From Diphasiastrum complanatum (Eukaryota; Streptophyta; Lycopodiopsida; Lycopodiales; Lycopodiaceae): a stretch of 64,000 nt of DNA. The position numbers and the translations under genes are program-made. Positions 31,970 through 43,641 of the stretch are shown here, in pieces. Each line of letters begins with the position of its first letter. The first letter of the stretch is position 1. The stretch covers positions 18,546,149 through 18,610,148 of the forward strand of contig CM055106.1 in assembly GCA_029204225.1 (NCBI GenBank). The letters are read 5' to 3'. The notes under the pieces are model-generated. The model was not told the DNA's origin. It did no database searches and saw nothing but the letters and a program-made list of their open reading frames with translations.

Positions 31970-32341
31970 CTAAGGATGGGAGATGGGCTGACGATCATCG
32001 GACATAATGCTGACTGTGACCATGGAGTCCGCATTAATCCGTACCTTGTACCTAGTACCTTGGTTTAGGATGTGGAAACGCGACTTCAACGCTTCCCAGG
32101 TGGCGTAAACGTGAAGGGCGCAGCCCATGTTAATGTCAGAATTGAAAAGATCCGAGAAAAAATCCATTGCCTCAAGAAGTGGGCCAGCAGTCTGAAGCCA
32201 TGGTTGAATCAGAGTATTAGAAGGCAAGGGCCAAATCTGGGTGGCTGAGGGTATCTCATGCTGGATCACCTGCTTGGTGCCAGAGTCTTCAGAAGATGAG
32301 GAGGCCATGGTAGCAGCCAGCAAAGGTGACAAATGATTCAA
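31970..32341 (-). CDS. Unrecognised ORF downstream of a TATA-like box
   Basis: A 123-codon minus-strand frame; a second Met (MASSSSEDSGT, about 32308) is the more natural start. About 50 bp upstream of that Met, in the 3' part shared by Tat-like copies A and B, lies CTATATAAGAG on the minus strand, a good TATA box. The protein is acidic, with FHILNQGTRYKVRI and VTVSIMSDDRQP. I do not recognise a family. It could be the first exon of a gag-like protein (WLQTAGPLLEAMDFFSDLF, ATWEALKSRF is gag-like), which would explain the gag fragment further left. Copy B lacks this ORF. Confidence 0.3.
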   Translation of the reverse strand: MNHLSPLLAATMASSSSEDSGTKQVIQHEIPSATQIWPLPSNTLIQPWLQTAGPLLEAMDFFSDLFNSDINMGCALHVYATWEALKSRFHILNQGTRYKVRINADSMVTVSIMSDDRQPISHP

Positions 32342-33264
32342 ATTCAGCTCTTATATAGCGGAAATTAGAGTGCGTATTAGGTAAAATCCACTTTCCCTTG
32401 TTCAGTTCCACCCAAATTTTGGCAGGGACCTTCTTCACAAAATTCTAAGACCTCAGAGAAGTCTGCGAGAGTTCAGAAGGTGATTTGACTGCCCTGCGAA
32501 GGTTCTACGAGGGTTCTGACAGTCTGTGAGGGTTCAATCCTCACAGGGAGTGAATGCTAGCACAACATGTTCGTGTGGTTGGATTTTCAAGATCAGACCA
32601 TGTAGGCAAGCTAATTTCACTGCTCTGATTCCATTTATGCCCCTTGCGAAGGTTGGTTTGATGATATTGATGCTCTGCGAAGGTTCTGAAGATTCAGCTT
32701 CTTAGAACCCTCATAAACACTCAAAAATGATGATTTCTCCATCAAGAACTCTCGCGGAGATTTCCATAGATGCATTTGGGTCAAATCTAGTGACTGTCCA
32801 AGTTTCAAGAGCTATCTCCCAGGGGATCTCCAAAAATCATGAAAAAAGTATTTTTTTTAGAGTGTTTTTTTTTACGAGATCTTGAAATTCTCTGATTATT
32901 AACACTTGCAAACTGGTAAACTGCTTCATCCATGTTAGATCTGACTGTTGTTATCTCTCTGAAAGTTCTGCTAGATATTTGGTAGCAGATCCACTAGTTT
33001 TTGGTGAAATTTGCCCTTATTCTGCCATAGTTACTGAGATCGAGGTCTCTAATATGTAAATTGGGGGGCTTATTGGTGAATCTGATGATTTGCTTCTCTT
33101 TCGATCTAAGCTGGATCTGGATCTCTCATGGATCTTGATGGATTTTTTTTTATTTTGCCAGATCTGGCTGAATCTTGATGGATCTAGCTTGATATGGCTT
33201 GATCTTCCTAGATCTAGTTGTGATGGTCGAGCAGATAAGCTTTCCGTGATTTGCCACCAGCAAC
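32342..33264 (-). repeat. 3' untranslated region of Tat-like copy A with GCGAG-GTTC motifs
   Basis: Homologous along its length to 42700-43640 of copy B. Contains clustered short motifs such as TCTGCGAGAGTTC, CTACGAGGGTTC and CTGTGAGGGTTC at 32460-32530. Confidence 0.55.
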
Positions 33265-34990
33265 CTAGATCCGTCTTACTGTGGTGGCCAATAGTTTGTG
33301 CAACCAGCTACCGTTGATGAGTGTGTCGAATGGTGTCCCATCTAGCTTCTCCAGATTCACAGCTCCATGATTAAGAATTTCTTTGATCCGATAAGGACCT
33401 TCGCCTGTGAATTTTGATTTTCCCTTGATCGCCTTGGTTTTATACATCAAGACTAGATCTCCGGAACGAAGATCCTTCTTTTGTAACCTGCGATCGTGCC
33501 ATGCCTTGTGTCTTTCCTTTTCAGCTGCCAGTGCATGCACAGCTAATAAATGTGTTTCACAAAGCTTATGCAGAGCTTCGTGGCATAATTGTAGAGATTT
33601 GGATTCATGAAGGCGTTGTGTTGTGGCAGTCCTTAATGAAGGGACTAAAAATTCTACTGGCATTACAGCATCCTGACTATATACCAATTGGAAAGGTGTT
33701 TGATCAGTGCTTCCCTTATATGTTGTCCTAAATGCCCACAGAGCAGCATGCAACTTGTGTTCCCAATATGATCTACTAGCTTCAACTGTTTTCGTGAGCA
33801 TGCTACACAGGATCTTATTGGATGATTCAGCTTGCCCATTACCGCGAGGATAATAAGGCGTACTAGTTCTATGGATCACGAAGAATTCTTCCAACAGGAC
33901 CTTGATGGTCTCATTGATGAAATGACTTCCGCGATCGCTGACTATCTCCACTGGGCATCCAAAGCACACAATAATATTCTCATAGAGGAACTTGGCAGTT
34001 GTCTTAGCATCAGCTACTCTTACTGCCTTGGCTTCGACCCACTTGGTGAGATAGTCTGTGGCTATGATTATGTGCCGAGCCTAGGTACTCCTTGTTGCAG
34101 GGTGAATTGGACCGATGTAGTCCAATCCCCACTTTTTGAATGGTGCTTGGGCTAAGACCGAGTGTAGTAGGTCAATCTCGTTGGTCTCCTTGCCCTTTGG
34201 CACACATCGCACTTCCTCAGGTATTCCTTCGTAGTTGGCCACCAACAACCTAATTGCAGGATCTTGCGAACTGTAATGTCGGATGCAAAATGGCCTCCAC
34301 CCATGTCTTTATGTGAAAGTGAAATGATCTGGGTGGTCTCATGAGGAAGAATACACCGTCGAAGAATCCCATATGGTCCTTTTCGGTATAATTGGCTGGC
34401 AGTCAGCTGATAAGGTCTAGCTTTCAAGATCAATTTTCGCTGATCTGCCTTTGGTAGCGATTTGTCTGGTTGGCCCCGCATTAAATATTCAACAATGTCG
34501 GCAACCCATTATGGTACTGTGTCCATGTAAAATAAGGTAGCATCGGCCATCTCATCGTCGAGTTAGGTTGCAACCCCCTTTCCCTTGATTTGCCACACAT
34601 GATCTGCCATGTAGTGTTGTTTTCCCTTGCTGACTATTATCCGAAAATCAAACTCCAACAACAGAAGTAGCCATCTGGTGATTATCCCTGTGTTGCAAGT
34701 TTTGTTAATGAGATAGAGCAAGGGTTGATATTCCGTATAAACAGAAAAATGTGTGGCCATCAGGCAGTGCCGAAACTTAGTAACCGCATAGATCATCGCT
34801 AGTGCTTCCCACTCTGTGGTTGAATAATTCATTTATGTATCACTGAGCTATCGGTTTGCAAATCGGATCGAAAAATCCTTTTTGTGTTATCCTGGCTGAG
34901 TTAAGACTGCTCCAACTGCATACTTCGATGCATCCATATGCACATGAAACTCAATGGACCAATTGGGTGGATGTAGAATTGGTGCTGAAA
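33265..34990 (-). pseudogene. Tat-like Ty3/gypsy pol fragment (copy A): RNase H and integrase
   Basis: Minus strand: 34990-34830 carries degraded RT/RNase H junction sequence. 34832-34563 has RNase H (MNYSTTEWEALAMIYAVTKF, RHCLMATHF). 34481-34152 has the integrase zinc region (HKDMGGGHFASD, CDVCQRARRP). 33969-33265 has the integrase core end, with second Asp in VSDRGSHF and Glu in GNGQAESSNK, then a C-terminal part (KAIKGKSKFTGEGPYRIKEIL). The first catalytic Asp region (34000-34150) is out of frame. Related copies are at 43642-46152 and 50320-51492. The element is 5'-truncated and non-functional. Confidence 0.8.
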
Positions 34991-36880
34991 CCAATGCATC
35001 TTTAAATTCATTGCGATCATCTACACACCTCATGTCTAGTAAAGTTATCCGTCAAGTGCAACCGTCCAGTAGTAGGCATGACTTCTGCATGCATGGCAAA
35101 ATAAGCCTCCATCCATGATATTGCCAAAGTTTCTATAGGCCCAACCAACTTAGCAACATGTGGATTGAAAATGGAAGGATCTTTTAATAGCCAATTTTGC
35201 AATCTGCTCAATCTACAATTATTGATGGAATGGGCATGTTTGAAAGACGTTCTACAAACAATCATATGGCCCAAGCTATATTCAATTTGATCAGTTTTGT
35301 CGGGCTTGAGAGCACTAGTTAAATAAATTGACTGCTCTTCACGATTAAGGCTAACATGATATGATCTCAAGAATTTGAGCATGGATATTCCAAATTTTTC
35401 TAAACATGAAAATTTGCAACAATGCACATTTACGGTCTCTTTAAGCTGGGAATCTTGTAAAAGGAATGTTGTTTTTTTCTCCCATAACTAAAGTGTCAAC
35501 GATCAACAAAAAATCATTTTTTAATGTGGTAGAAACATCTTCCGAAGGCTTAACATCAATACTTAATGCTTTTTTGCTAGAAAAAGCATAACCAGGAACA
35601 TCGACCTTATCCTTGCTTAGTACTTGGTTTATGTTATCTACATAATGCACCTTGTTCAAAACTATAACACCTGTCATAGAATGGATCATCTAAAGATTTA
35701 CTAAACACTTATTTAGTATTGTTCATGGTAACAACAAAATTGGCCATTTCTGCCAGTTTTGATAAAAAAAGGAGGCAAAATTGTCATCAGACATGATAAT
35801 TTTTACCCTCTTACAGAAAACCTTTGCCGAGTTGCAGACACCTTTGGTTTCATCACAAAACCTACAGATTGAAGGGTGAAGGTTAATTTTCAGCAGATTT
35901 GTAGAAACATCAGAAAACACCAAAAAACCACCAAAACCCCCAAAAAAAAACAGAAAAAGAGCCTTCGTCCGATTCACTATGCAAAGGTGTGATTCAGATC
36001 TATCTACTGCCAGGTTGGCAAAGATTAATACCAAAAATAGAAGGCCAAAGTGATTGTTCATCTAGTTGTTGGTAACCTTTTGTGAAAAGTTTAACACTTT
36101 TTTGCAAAAATACCAGTTTTTGAGAAGAACCTTCGCTAGAGTCTGTGTCACTCCTACTTACTATTTTTTATAATCAGTGAGTTGGGTGAACGTTAAGCCA
36201 AGGCGATTTGACATATTGACCTATTTTTGTCAAAAAAGACTCTTTTCTGCAAAAATAACAATATCACTTTTGCAATATTCGTCTAAACTTTTGCTGATTC
36301 TTCTGATGATTCTAAATATAGTAAATTATCATTTGTAGTTCAACAAACATTAGATCTATTAGAATCTTGTGAAACGTCTATTTTTACCCTCGCCAAGCTA
36401 TAAAAACCTTATTGTTCACTTACAAGAATCTTCACCAGTTCTACCCTATTTTCATCTGTTTCAGATTTATCTAGTGTGAAATCGACAAAAGTTATTTTTA
36501 CCAAAATTGTCAGAAAATAGCTAGATCAGTGATTTTATATCCAATATCATCGTGAAGAACCTTCGTCGAGTCATTATTTGTCAGAAAATCTTCGTCGGTT
36601 CTATTTTTAGGCTCTAATCTACCAGATCTAACATCTGTCAAATTTCTAGGACATTCTATTATATTCTTGATTTGATCATGAAAAAACCTAATTTGAGAAC
36701 TGACGATCGCTTAATCAAATATTTTTTTCAGTAAAAAATCAAAAATCTGATTATCGTCAAGTGATATAAGTTTTACAGATCTGATCTGAGATAGGATTTG
36801 ATTGAAAAACCTAGATCCAATCTCATAGTCTGATTGAATTGATTCACAATGGATGTTCCAACAATAATTGTTAGAAGGTC
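34991..36880. other. Divergent stretch right of copy A
   Basis: Minus-strand frames at 35427-35017 and 35689-35441 are 80-136 codons long but show no domain I recognise. 36061-35723 begins with a hydrophobic run after Met (GLLFLVLIFANLAV) but consists largely of homopolymer-derived residues, so I do not call it. AGAACCTTCGTCGAGTC-like motifs recur at 36124-36600, resembling those in the Tat-like untranslated regions. Confidence 0.35.
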
Positions 36881-38500
36881 ATGTTGGACCCTTTCCGTGC
36901 CTCCCTAATCGTCCCGATCAAGAGGGCAAAGTCAGGGTTTGGATCTCCAACCGGGTGAGTCGTCGTGTAGTACGGGCTTCGATCCAATGGGGAGGGGTTT
37001 AAACTACGGATCTACATGGAATCTAAGCCTACCAAGAGTGTCAATCTTGGTGTAGAATCTGACAAAATGGAATGGCTTAGATGAGGAGTGAGATGCTTGA
37101 CGTTCTTCTTGGCTCTTTTTGGGTTTTTGTTTTGTGAAGATCCTCTGCTTGGATCTTGGCTTTCTTGGTGAATCTAGGCTTCTTGAGCTCTAGATCTTCT
37201 CCTCTTGTAGCTTTTCTGAGCAATGAAAGTAAATCTACCTAATGAATTTTATTGATCACTCTAAATGGATTTCTAACATCTATTTTACTATTGTGTGATT
37301 TTGTGGATTAAGAGGATGAAAGCTTGAGCTAACGATCAATCTAAATGCGATAGCATGATTAGAAAATGACAATCAAGCATTCAAACATCCACAAGAAAGC
37401 ATACAATGTCAAAATAGGAGGACTTCACAAAAGTAGAAAAATGAAAGAGGAGGCTTTTCTTTCACGACTTGCTTCTCGACTTTTAACTCTTGTCGTCCGA
37501 ACCCACTTGACATACAAGCAGCCAACTCACCAACCACAATCAAATTTAACCAACTTGAAGTTTGAAAACCAACATTGAGATCCAACCTGGCGCCATGCCA
37601 GATAGGGGGTCCCGATGTGGGTGACTTCCCTCCAAGCAAGTCGTCCAACATACATCAAACTTAACTAACTCGAAGCTTCGTTACAAACGAGTAACGTCCA
37701 TTCCAAGCAAGTCGTCTGACTTACATCAGACTTAACCAACTCAAAGCTTCGTCATGAGCGTTGGAAGCCAACCTGGCACCACGCCAGCTTAACCCATTCA
37801 CGTTCATGGAATGAACACTCAGAACCACAAGTCGTGACAGATATGAAGACAACCAATTCCTAGACCGCTGTGTGCCAGATCAAAAAGATTTGAAACGGCC
37901 TTACAACTGGCGCTTTTACCGAACACTAAAATCTAGAAGGCAATTAGAGTCAATTTTAGAAAAATCCCACTTTATTAATAAATATGAGAAGGTTACATTT
38001 CAAGTGTGTGACCACGACCCTAGTCTCCGGGGTGCTGTCATGCCAAGGCGGGCGCCAGGACAACATTCCAACAAGGGAAGTTGAGACTTGGTTGGAGCTC
38101 ACCTTGAGTTGCAACCCGCATCCCCCTATAGTTCTGGTGGGATTCGCCACCTCCCCTCATACCAAGTGCTCTGTGAAAGCTTGTAAAGCACATTTTCTCT
38201 CTCTAGAAAGTCATTTTATCTCTCATGAATTTATTGATCCCCAGGCTTCCTTCTATCATGCCTAGATCGTGTGAGGTGATTGCACATCGATCCGAGCTCT
38301 CTGGACTTCGCTAGAACCAATCAAAGTTTTTCAGCCATAGGAACTTGGCGCCGGCTGGATTCTAGTCATAGTGGCATTAGGATCGGCGCCGGGAGCAGCA
38401 GTGGCACTGCTGGCATCGGGGACAATGTTGGTGCCGGAAGTAAAGCTTGCATTGTAAAGCTAGCTTAACAATAGGGTTTGAGGGCGACTTATGGACAGAT
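36881..38500. other. Non-coding with short duplications
   Basis: At 37625-37760 the block CCAAGCAAGTCGTC...TTAACTAACTCGAAGCTTCGT occurs twice at about 71-bp spacing. GAGTAACGTCC and CTGGCGCCATGCCAG/CTGGCACCACGCCAG frame the area. A TGTTGGACCC-type LTR start may lie at about 36888. No gene supported. Confidence 0.35.
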
Positions 38501-38504
38501 GGCC

Positions 38505-38755
38505 AGTAATGGGCACCGGCGAGTAATGTACTAATGGCGAGTTATAGACAAGGGCGAGTAATGTGGCGTTGACAAGTTATACAGGTTGGCGAGTAATATG
38601 GCGCCGACGAGTTATACATAGGCAAGTAATGACAGATGGCGCTGGCGATGGGCGAATAATAACAAAACGCGAGTAATCAACAAAACGTGATTAATCAACA
38701 GACAACGAGTAATTAATTAGATGGCGAGTAATGAATAGATGGCGAGTGGGCACCC
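38505..38755. repeat. Degenerate GGCGAGTAATG array
   Basis: About a dozen imperfect copies of (G)GCGAGTAAT / GACGAGTTATA in 250 bp with irregular 15-25 bp spacing, e.g. GGCGAGTAATGTAC, GGGCGAGTAATGTGG, GGCGAGTAATATGG, GCGAGTAATCAAC, GGCGAGTAATGAAT. No coding sense. It ends at the start of the integrase scrap on its right. Confidence 0.65.
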
Positions 38756-39180
38756 AAAACGGACTAAGACATTCGCGTATAGGAATTTGGCGGTGGAGTT
38801 GGCATCAGCCTTCCTCACAGCCTTGGCTTCTACCCATCTGGTCAAGTAGTAGTATATCTTGCTTGGGAGCCACAGCAGCTGGACGAATAGGGCCGACATA
38901 GTCTATGGCCCATGTCCATTTCAGCTAGTATAGGTCATAACAACGTTCTATCATTTCCCTAGGTTCGGTTGAATCGTTGACACACGTCACACCTCTTAAC
39001 CTGATAGTGAATATCCTTAAACATTATGGGCCACCACAACTATGGCCGATTCTTTTGGAAACCCTCGATGCATGATCGGAATGGTCACATGTTTAGCATC
39101 TTTCTCCCATCCTACCCCCACTTGGTGGGCTGGTTGCGATCGGGGCATTAAATTGGTAGGGTGCACTTCTGGTTTCTCAC
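38756..39180 (-). pseudogene. Gypsy integrase fragment (copy D)
   Basis: Minus-strand YLTRWVEAKAVRKADANSTA and FLYANVLVRFGCP match the integrase core of the Tat-like copies (YLTKWVEAKAVRVADA...FLYNNIIVRFGCP). The adjacent right part reads VWWPIMFKDI and RCDVCQR in broken frames, the HHCC side of integrase. It is more diverged than copies A-C and probably belongs to a related subfamily. Confidence 0.6.
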
Positions 39181-39209
39181 TGTCTAGTCCTTCTATGTAA
39201 GTTTTTCGT

Positions 39210-40905
39210 TGCTTGGATATACTTCATGCCTTTGCTAGTGCTTTCCAATGAGTTAACATGAACTGGCGAAGTGTACTGATCGAATATGCAAGGTCTGGTC
39301 GCGTGCATATCATTGCGTACATCAGTGAGCCGATGATGGATTGAAATGGGTAGCGCTTCATTTCCTCCCTTTCTGTCTCAATTTGAGGAGACTGTTCCTT
39401 TGATAGATTTATTCCAGGGTCGAGTGGAAAGTGAATTGGTTTGCAGTTGGCCATTCCATATTTTTTCAGCACGTTGTTGAGATATTATTGTTAACTGACA
39501 AAAATCAGTCTATTGGGTCGATCTCGATGGATTTGGGTCAGAGATAATAGTGGGTAGTCATCTTGTATTCCTGGGCCAACATGCATCTTGTATCCCTCAT
39601 AAGATTCAGATTGCTACTTAATAAGAGTGTATCATCTACATAGAGAGTGATGATGATGAAGTAATCTGATACAGACTTGAAGTAGACATTTGAGTCTGCC
39701 GAGTTTGGAATTAAACCATTCTCTATTAGAAATACATTGATCTTCTAGAACCAGACTCTGGGTGATTGTTTCAGCCCATAGAGCACCTTGTGGATTTTGC
39801 ATACAAAGTATTGTTGCTTGCCGTTGAGTTCATATCCCTTTGGCTGCATCATATAGATTCCTCTTCGATGGTTCCATTGAGGAAAGTGGTCTGGACATCT
39901 ATCTGGTAGACTTCAAGATCTGATGTGGCTGCAAAGGAGAGGAGTAGGTGGATCGAAGCATGTTTGACAACTAGGCTGAAGGTTTCTGAATAATCCAGAT
40001 CTGGAATCTGGGAAAAGCCTTTGGCGACTAGCTTGGCCTTGTAACGATTTAGCCTTCTTTCAGCGTCGTACTTCACCTTGAATATCCATTTGCATGGAAT
40101 TGGGTTTCAGTCCTTTGGTAGCTCAATGATTGTCCATGTTTGATTCTCCATCAGAGAATCGAATTTGGAGTCCATAGCTACTTTCCACTGGTCAGCAGTA
40201 GGAAGTAGACATAACCTCAAAAATGATGGTTGGTTCCTGCACAAAGTAACAGGCTGAATCATCCATAAATCTGGATGGAGGCTGTCTAGACCCGTTTGAC
40301 ATTCTGGGTTGAACTTTGGTCCTCTGATGTGGGTTGACTCATTGAGGTTCAAACTCATTGTCTGAGTCAGTGTTGATATTCTACAATTGAGTCTCTAAAT
40401 CGGAATTTGGTTGTTCGATCCTTGGGTCGGATTTATCGGTAGCTTTTCCCTTGTGGTCGATGAACTGGTCTTCCACAAAAATGACATCTCTATTGGTGAA
40501 TGGATTCTCGGTATCCAAATTGTAGAGCTTGTGTGGTCTGGAGAATAGCCAATGAAAATCGTTTTTTTGCTCTTATCATCCAGCTTTCTTCTTAGATCTT
40601 CAGGGATCTGAACGAAAGCGATGCATCCAAACACTCGAATATTTTTTAGTGATGGTTTTGATCATGTCCACCCCTCATAAAGTGTCTTGCCATTTAGGGC
40701 TTTGGTGATGGATCGATTCTGCAAATAGGCAGCTGTAGACAGCTTGAGACATGGGCCAACATACTCTTGGCACTTTTGATGAGTGTCCTATTCTTTTATA
40801 CAGCTATACCATTGGACTGAGGTGAGATAGCTGGTTGTAAATTGCTGATGTATTCCACTGGCCTTGCAGATCTCCTTGAATCCTGTGGAGATGTACTCTC
40901 CGGCT
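39210..40905 (-). pseudogene. Ty1/copia pol fragment (integrase end, RT, RNase H start)
   Basis: Minus strand: integrase core remnant GEYISTGFKEICKASGIHQQ (about 40900-40820), integrase C-terminal region MFGCIAFVQIP...KLDDKSKKTIFIGYS (40634-40540), RT entry WKVAMDSKFDSLMENQTWTI (about 40180), RT core YKAKLVAKGFSQ...YSETFSLVVKHASIHLLL...VYQIDVQTTFLNG (40076-39849), and the RT end YPFQSIIGSLMYAMICTRPDLAYSIS (about 39300). Frames are broken by several stops. No gag and no LTR are recognised. Its right edge joins the inverted DUF7869-type gene copy without a spacer. Confidence 0.8.
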
Positions 40906-42570
40906 ATGGTTGGGACCCATGGCTTGGCCTTGGTCTTGTGTCTCAGCTCTAGTATCAGGAGGTCCTTGGTCTTGTCTGTCTGACCCTTGATCTTGACTTG
41001 TGGCCCTACTGTCTGTTGGCCTTGGTCTTGGCTCGTACTTGCCTGTGCAGCATCAAAGAGAGATGGCGTTGGAATCACCACCGGGATTGGTTGAGCCTTC
41101 TTCTTCATAAATTATTGACAAGCCTTGAGAGCTTGTTTGGCCTGGGCGAGCTCTTGAGTTGCGTTGGCCCAGTATTTGTTGAACTCCATCTGGAAGCTGT
41201 TCAGAGTTGGACTAAAGACCTGCACCTGACGCTTGAAGAGATTAATCTCTGCTTGAGATAATGGCCTTGAGTTAGGTGTAGGTTGAGTTGACATGCAAGT
41301 TTTTGAATTTGCAGGGCTTGCACCTCCACCCCCAGGCACGTAATTTCTGCTTCATATGTCTGGAGTTGCGCTTGGAGGGGGACAAGCCATTGGGACGCTT
41401 CAAACTGAAGCTCCTGCACCTTGGTGGAGGCATCTGTCAATGCTTTGGAGAGGCTTTGGATATACTGGTTGAGGTTATTCTCCTTTTGCTGCAGCTTTAT
41501 GAGCTCCCGGTGCCCGTCTTGTTCGTATTATTGAGCAATCATCAGCTCTTGCTGCAGCTTTGTGATGTTTGCTCACAGCTGGGTGTTGTTGGTTGCCAAA
41601 TGGAGTACCCGACTATCCAATGAGGCCCTGGCTACTACCGCGTCCTGGATGATTGCTCCCAAGGCTTGGTAGGTTGTCGTTAAGTCCATTGGAGCAGCCG
41701 ATACATTGACACTTGCAGGGGCTCGTGTGGTAGTGGCCCCGACGACCTATACAGTGCCGTCGTCGCTGTCTTCAATGAGGTTTTCCGGTGATCTCTTGTC
41801 ATCTGGGGTGGTGGGATATGCTCGATCTGGTGATGGAATAAAAATAATTTGTACAAATGCGTCATCAGGCAATGGTTGGTCGCCCTCAACAGCCTTCGAT
41901 GGAAGAGTGAGTGGTGTGGGTTGAACAAAAGTGGAAACAAGGATGGGGACAGTTTGTCCACAAGAGAGAATGGATGGAACAGCGGAAAACTGTAGGGTGG
42001 TGTGGAGGACGGAAGAAGAAGATGGGGCGGAAGTGGTCTGGCTTGGCGGTGAAAAGTTTATGACTTGCATCCACGCTAGAGTGTCCGGAGACAACTGGGA
42101 ATCAGCAGGATTGAACTGGAGAGGGACATCAGTGAAAATATGGGTAATGGAGAATGCGATAGTGATGGAAGAGGTGGTAGAAGATGGAACAGAGGGAGAA
42201 GTAGTATCTACAGAGAGGAGATGGGCATAGAAACAGAAGCAGCAGGTGTGGATGAAACAGAAGGAAGAGAAACAATAAGATAAACAGTGGTAGGGGGTTG
42301 TACATAAGAGGAAGTGTTGGTGGTAAAAGCCGGAGCTATTACTGGTGTGGTGGTGGTGGTGCGGTGTCTGGTAGCAGGTGGGAATGAAGAGGAGGGGGCA
42401 GCTGGCCGTCGTGTCAGTGACTGCAGGTTGGGTAGACGTGGATGTGGTTTATAGAGGATAAAGCTTAGTGTGTGGCACAATGGATGATAAGATGCTAGAA
42501 CGGCGGAACCCACAGACTTTTGTCTTGAGAAGTGCACATGCAAAGTTACATAGCAGAGGGCCTCCTGCAA
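40906..42570 (-). pseudogene. DUF7869-type transposon gene, N-terminal half (inverted copy X1)
   Basis: Minus-strand pieces match copy X2 (51493-52560) in order. A Pro/Ser/Thr-rich N-terminus (SVLHTTLQFSAVPSILSCGQ, KAVEGDQPLPDDAF, DDKRSPENLIEDSDDGTV) is followed by a coiled coil (KVQELQFEASQWLVPLQAQL, EVQALQIQKL, RPLSQAEINLFKRQVQV, NATQELAQAKQALKACQ) and a Gln/Asp-rich stretch (ASTSQDQGQQ). At about 40906 homology stops in CCAACCATAGCC, and copia integrase begins. X1 extends further 5' (to about 42570) than X2. The catalytic half is absent. Confidence 0.55.
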
Positions 42571-43641
42571 GTTCTCGGGAGTTTGGCTTTATTGAGATTG
42601 TTAGTTTGCGGATGAGAAAGCTATGCCAGCCGTATGGCACAAGTCCCAAACAGAGAACTTGAAAATTTTAGTGTAAATTTCAGCAGAGCTTCGCCAACAA
42701 AGGTGACAAATGACTCGAATTCAGCCCTTATATAGCGGAATTTAGAGTGCGTACTAGGTGAAATCCACTTTCCCTTGTTCAGTTCCACCCAAATTCTGGC
42801 AGGGACCTTCTTCACAAAGTTCTAAGATCTCAAGGAAGTCTGCGAGAGTTCAAAAGGTGATTTGACTGTCCTACGAAGGTTCTGCGAGGGTTCAGACTGT
42901 CTGTGAGGGTTAAACTCACGCAGGAGGTGATCTCTAGCACAACATGTTCCTGTGATTGGATTTTCAATATCAGACCATATAGGTAGGCTAATTTCACTGT
43001 TCTAACTCCATTTAGACACCTTGCAAGAGTTGATAGGATGATCTTGATGCTCTGCGAGGGTTCTGAAGATTCAGCTATTGATAACCCTCGCACACACTAA
43101 AAAATGATGATTCCTACATCAAGAACTCTCGCAGAGTTTTTTATGCATGCATCTGGGTCAGATCTAGTGACTGTCCAAGTTTCAAGAGCTATCTCCCAAG
43201 GGATCTCCAAAAATCATGAAAAAAGTGCTCTTTTATAGTGTTTTTTGACGAGATTCTCTGATTTTTAACTTTTGCAAACTGGTAATAAGCTTTATCCATG
43301 CTTGATCTGACTGTTGGTAGTTATCTGGAAATTTTGATGGACATCTGGTATCAGATCCATCAGTTCTAGTTGAATTTTGCCCTTAATTTGTCATAGTTAC
43401 TGAGATCCAGGTCTCTGATTTGCAAATTTAGGGGACTATTGGCATAATCTGATGATCTGCTTCCTTCTTGATCCCATTTGGATCTGGATCCCTCATGGAT
43501 CCTAATGGATTTTTCCGATCTTGCCAGATCTGGCCGAATCTTGATGGATCTAGCTTGATTTGGCTTGATCTTTCTAGATCTAGTTGTGATGGCCTAACAG
43601 AATAACTTTTCGTAACGTGCCATCACCAATCTGGATCTATC
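42571..43641 (-). repeat. 3' untranslated region of Tat-like copy B
   Basis: From about 42699 rightwards this matches copy A 32322-33260, including CCGCTATATAAGGGCTGAA (minus strand), the clustered TGCGAGGGTTC motifs (42836-42910, 43050-43135) and AAATCATGAAAAAAGTG. Left of 42699 the two copies differ completely. Confidence 0.55.

Noticed and set aside
35723-36061. Possible secreted protein with N-terminal hydrophobic run
   Set aside because: The rest is derived from homopolymer runs and Tat-like flanking sequence, with no domain and no support from a second copy.
41680-42230. Several overlapping frames on both strands at 41.7-42.2 kb
   Set aside because: Only the minus-strand frames collinear with 51493-51800 are supported as coding (X1); the others are shadows.
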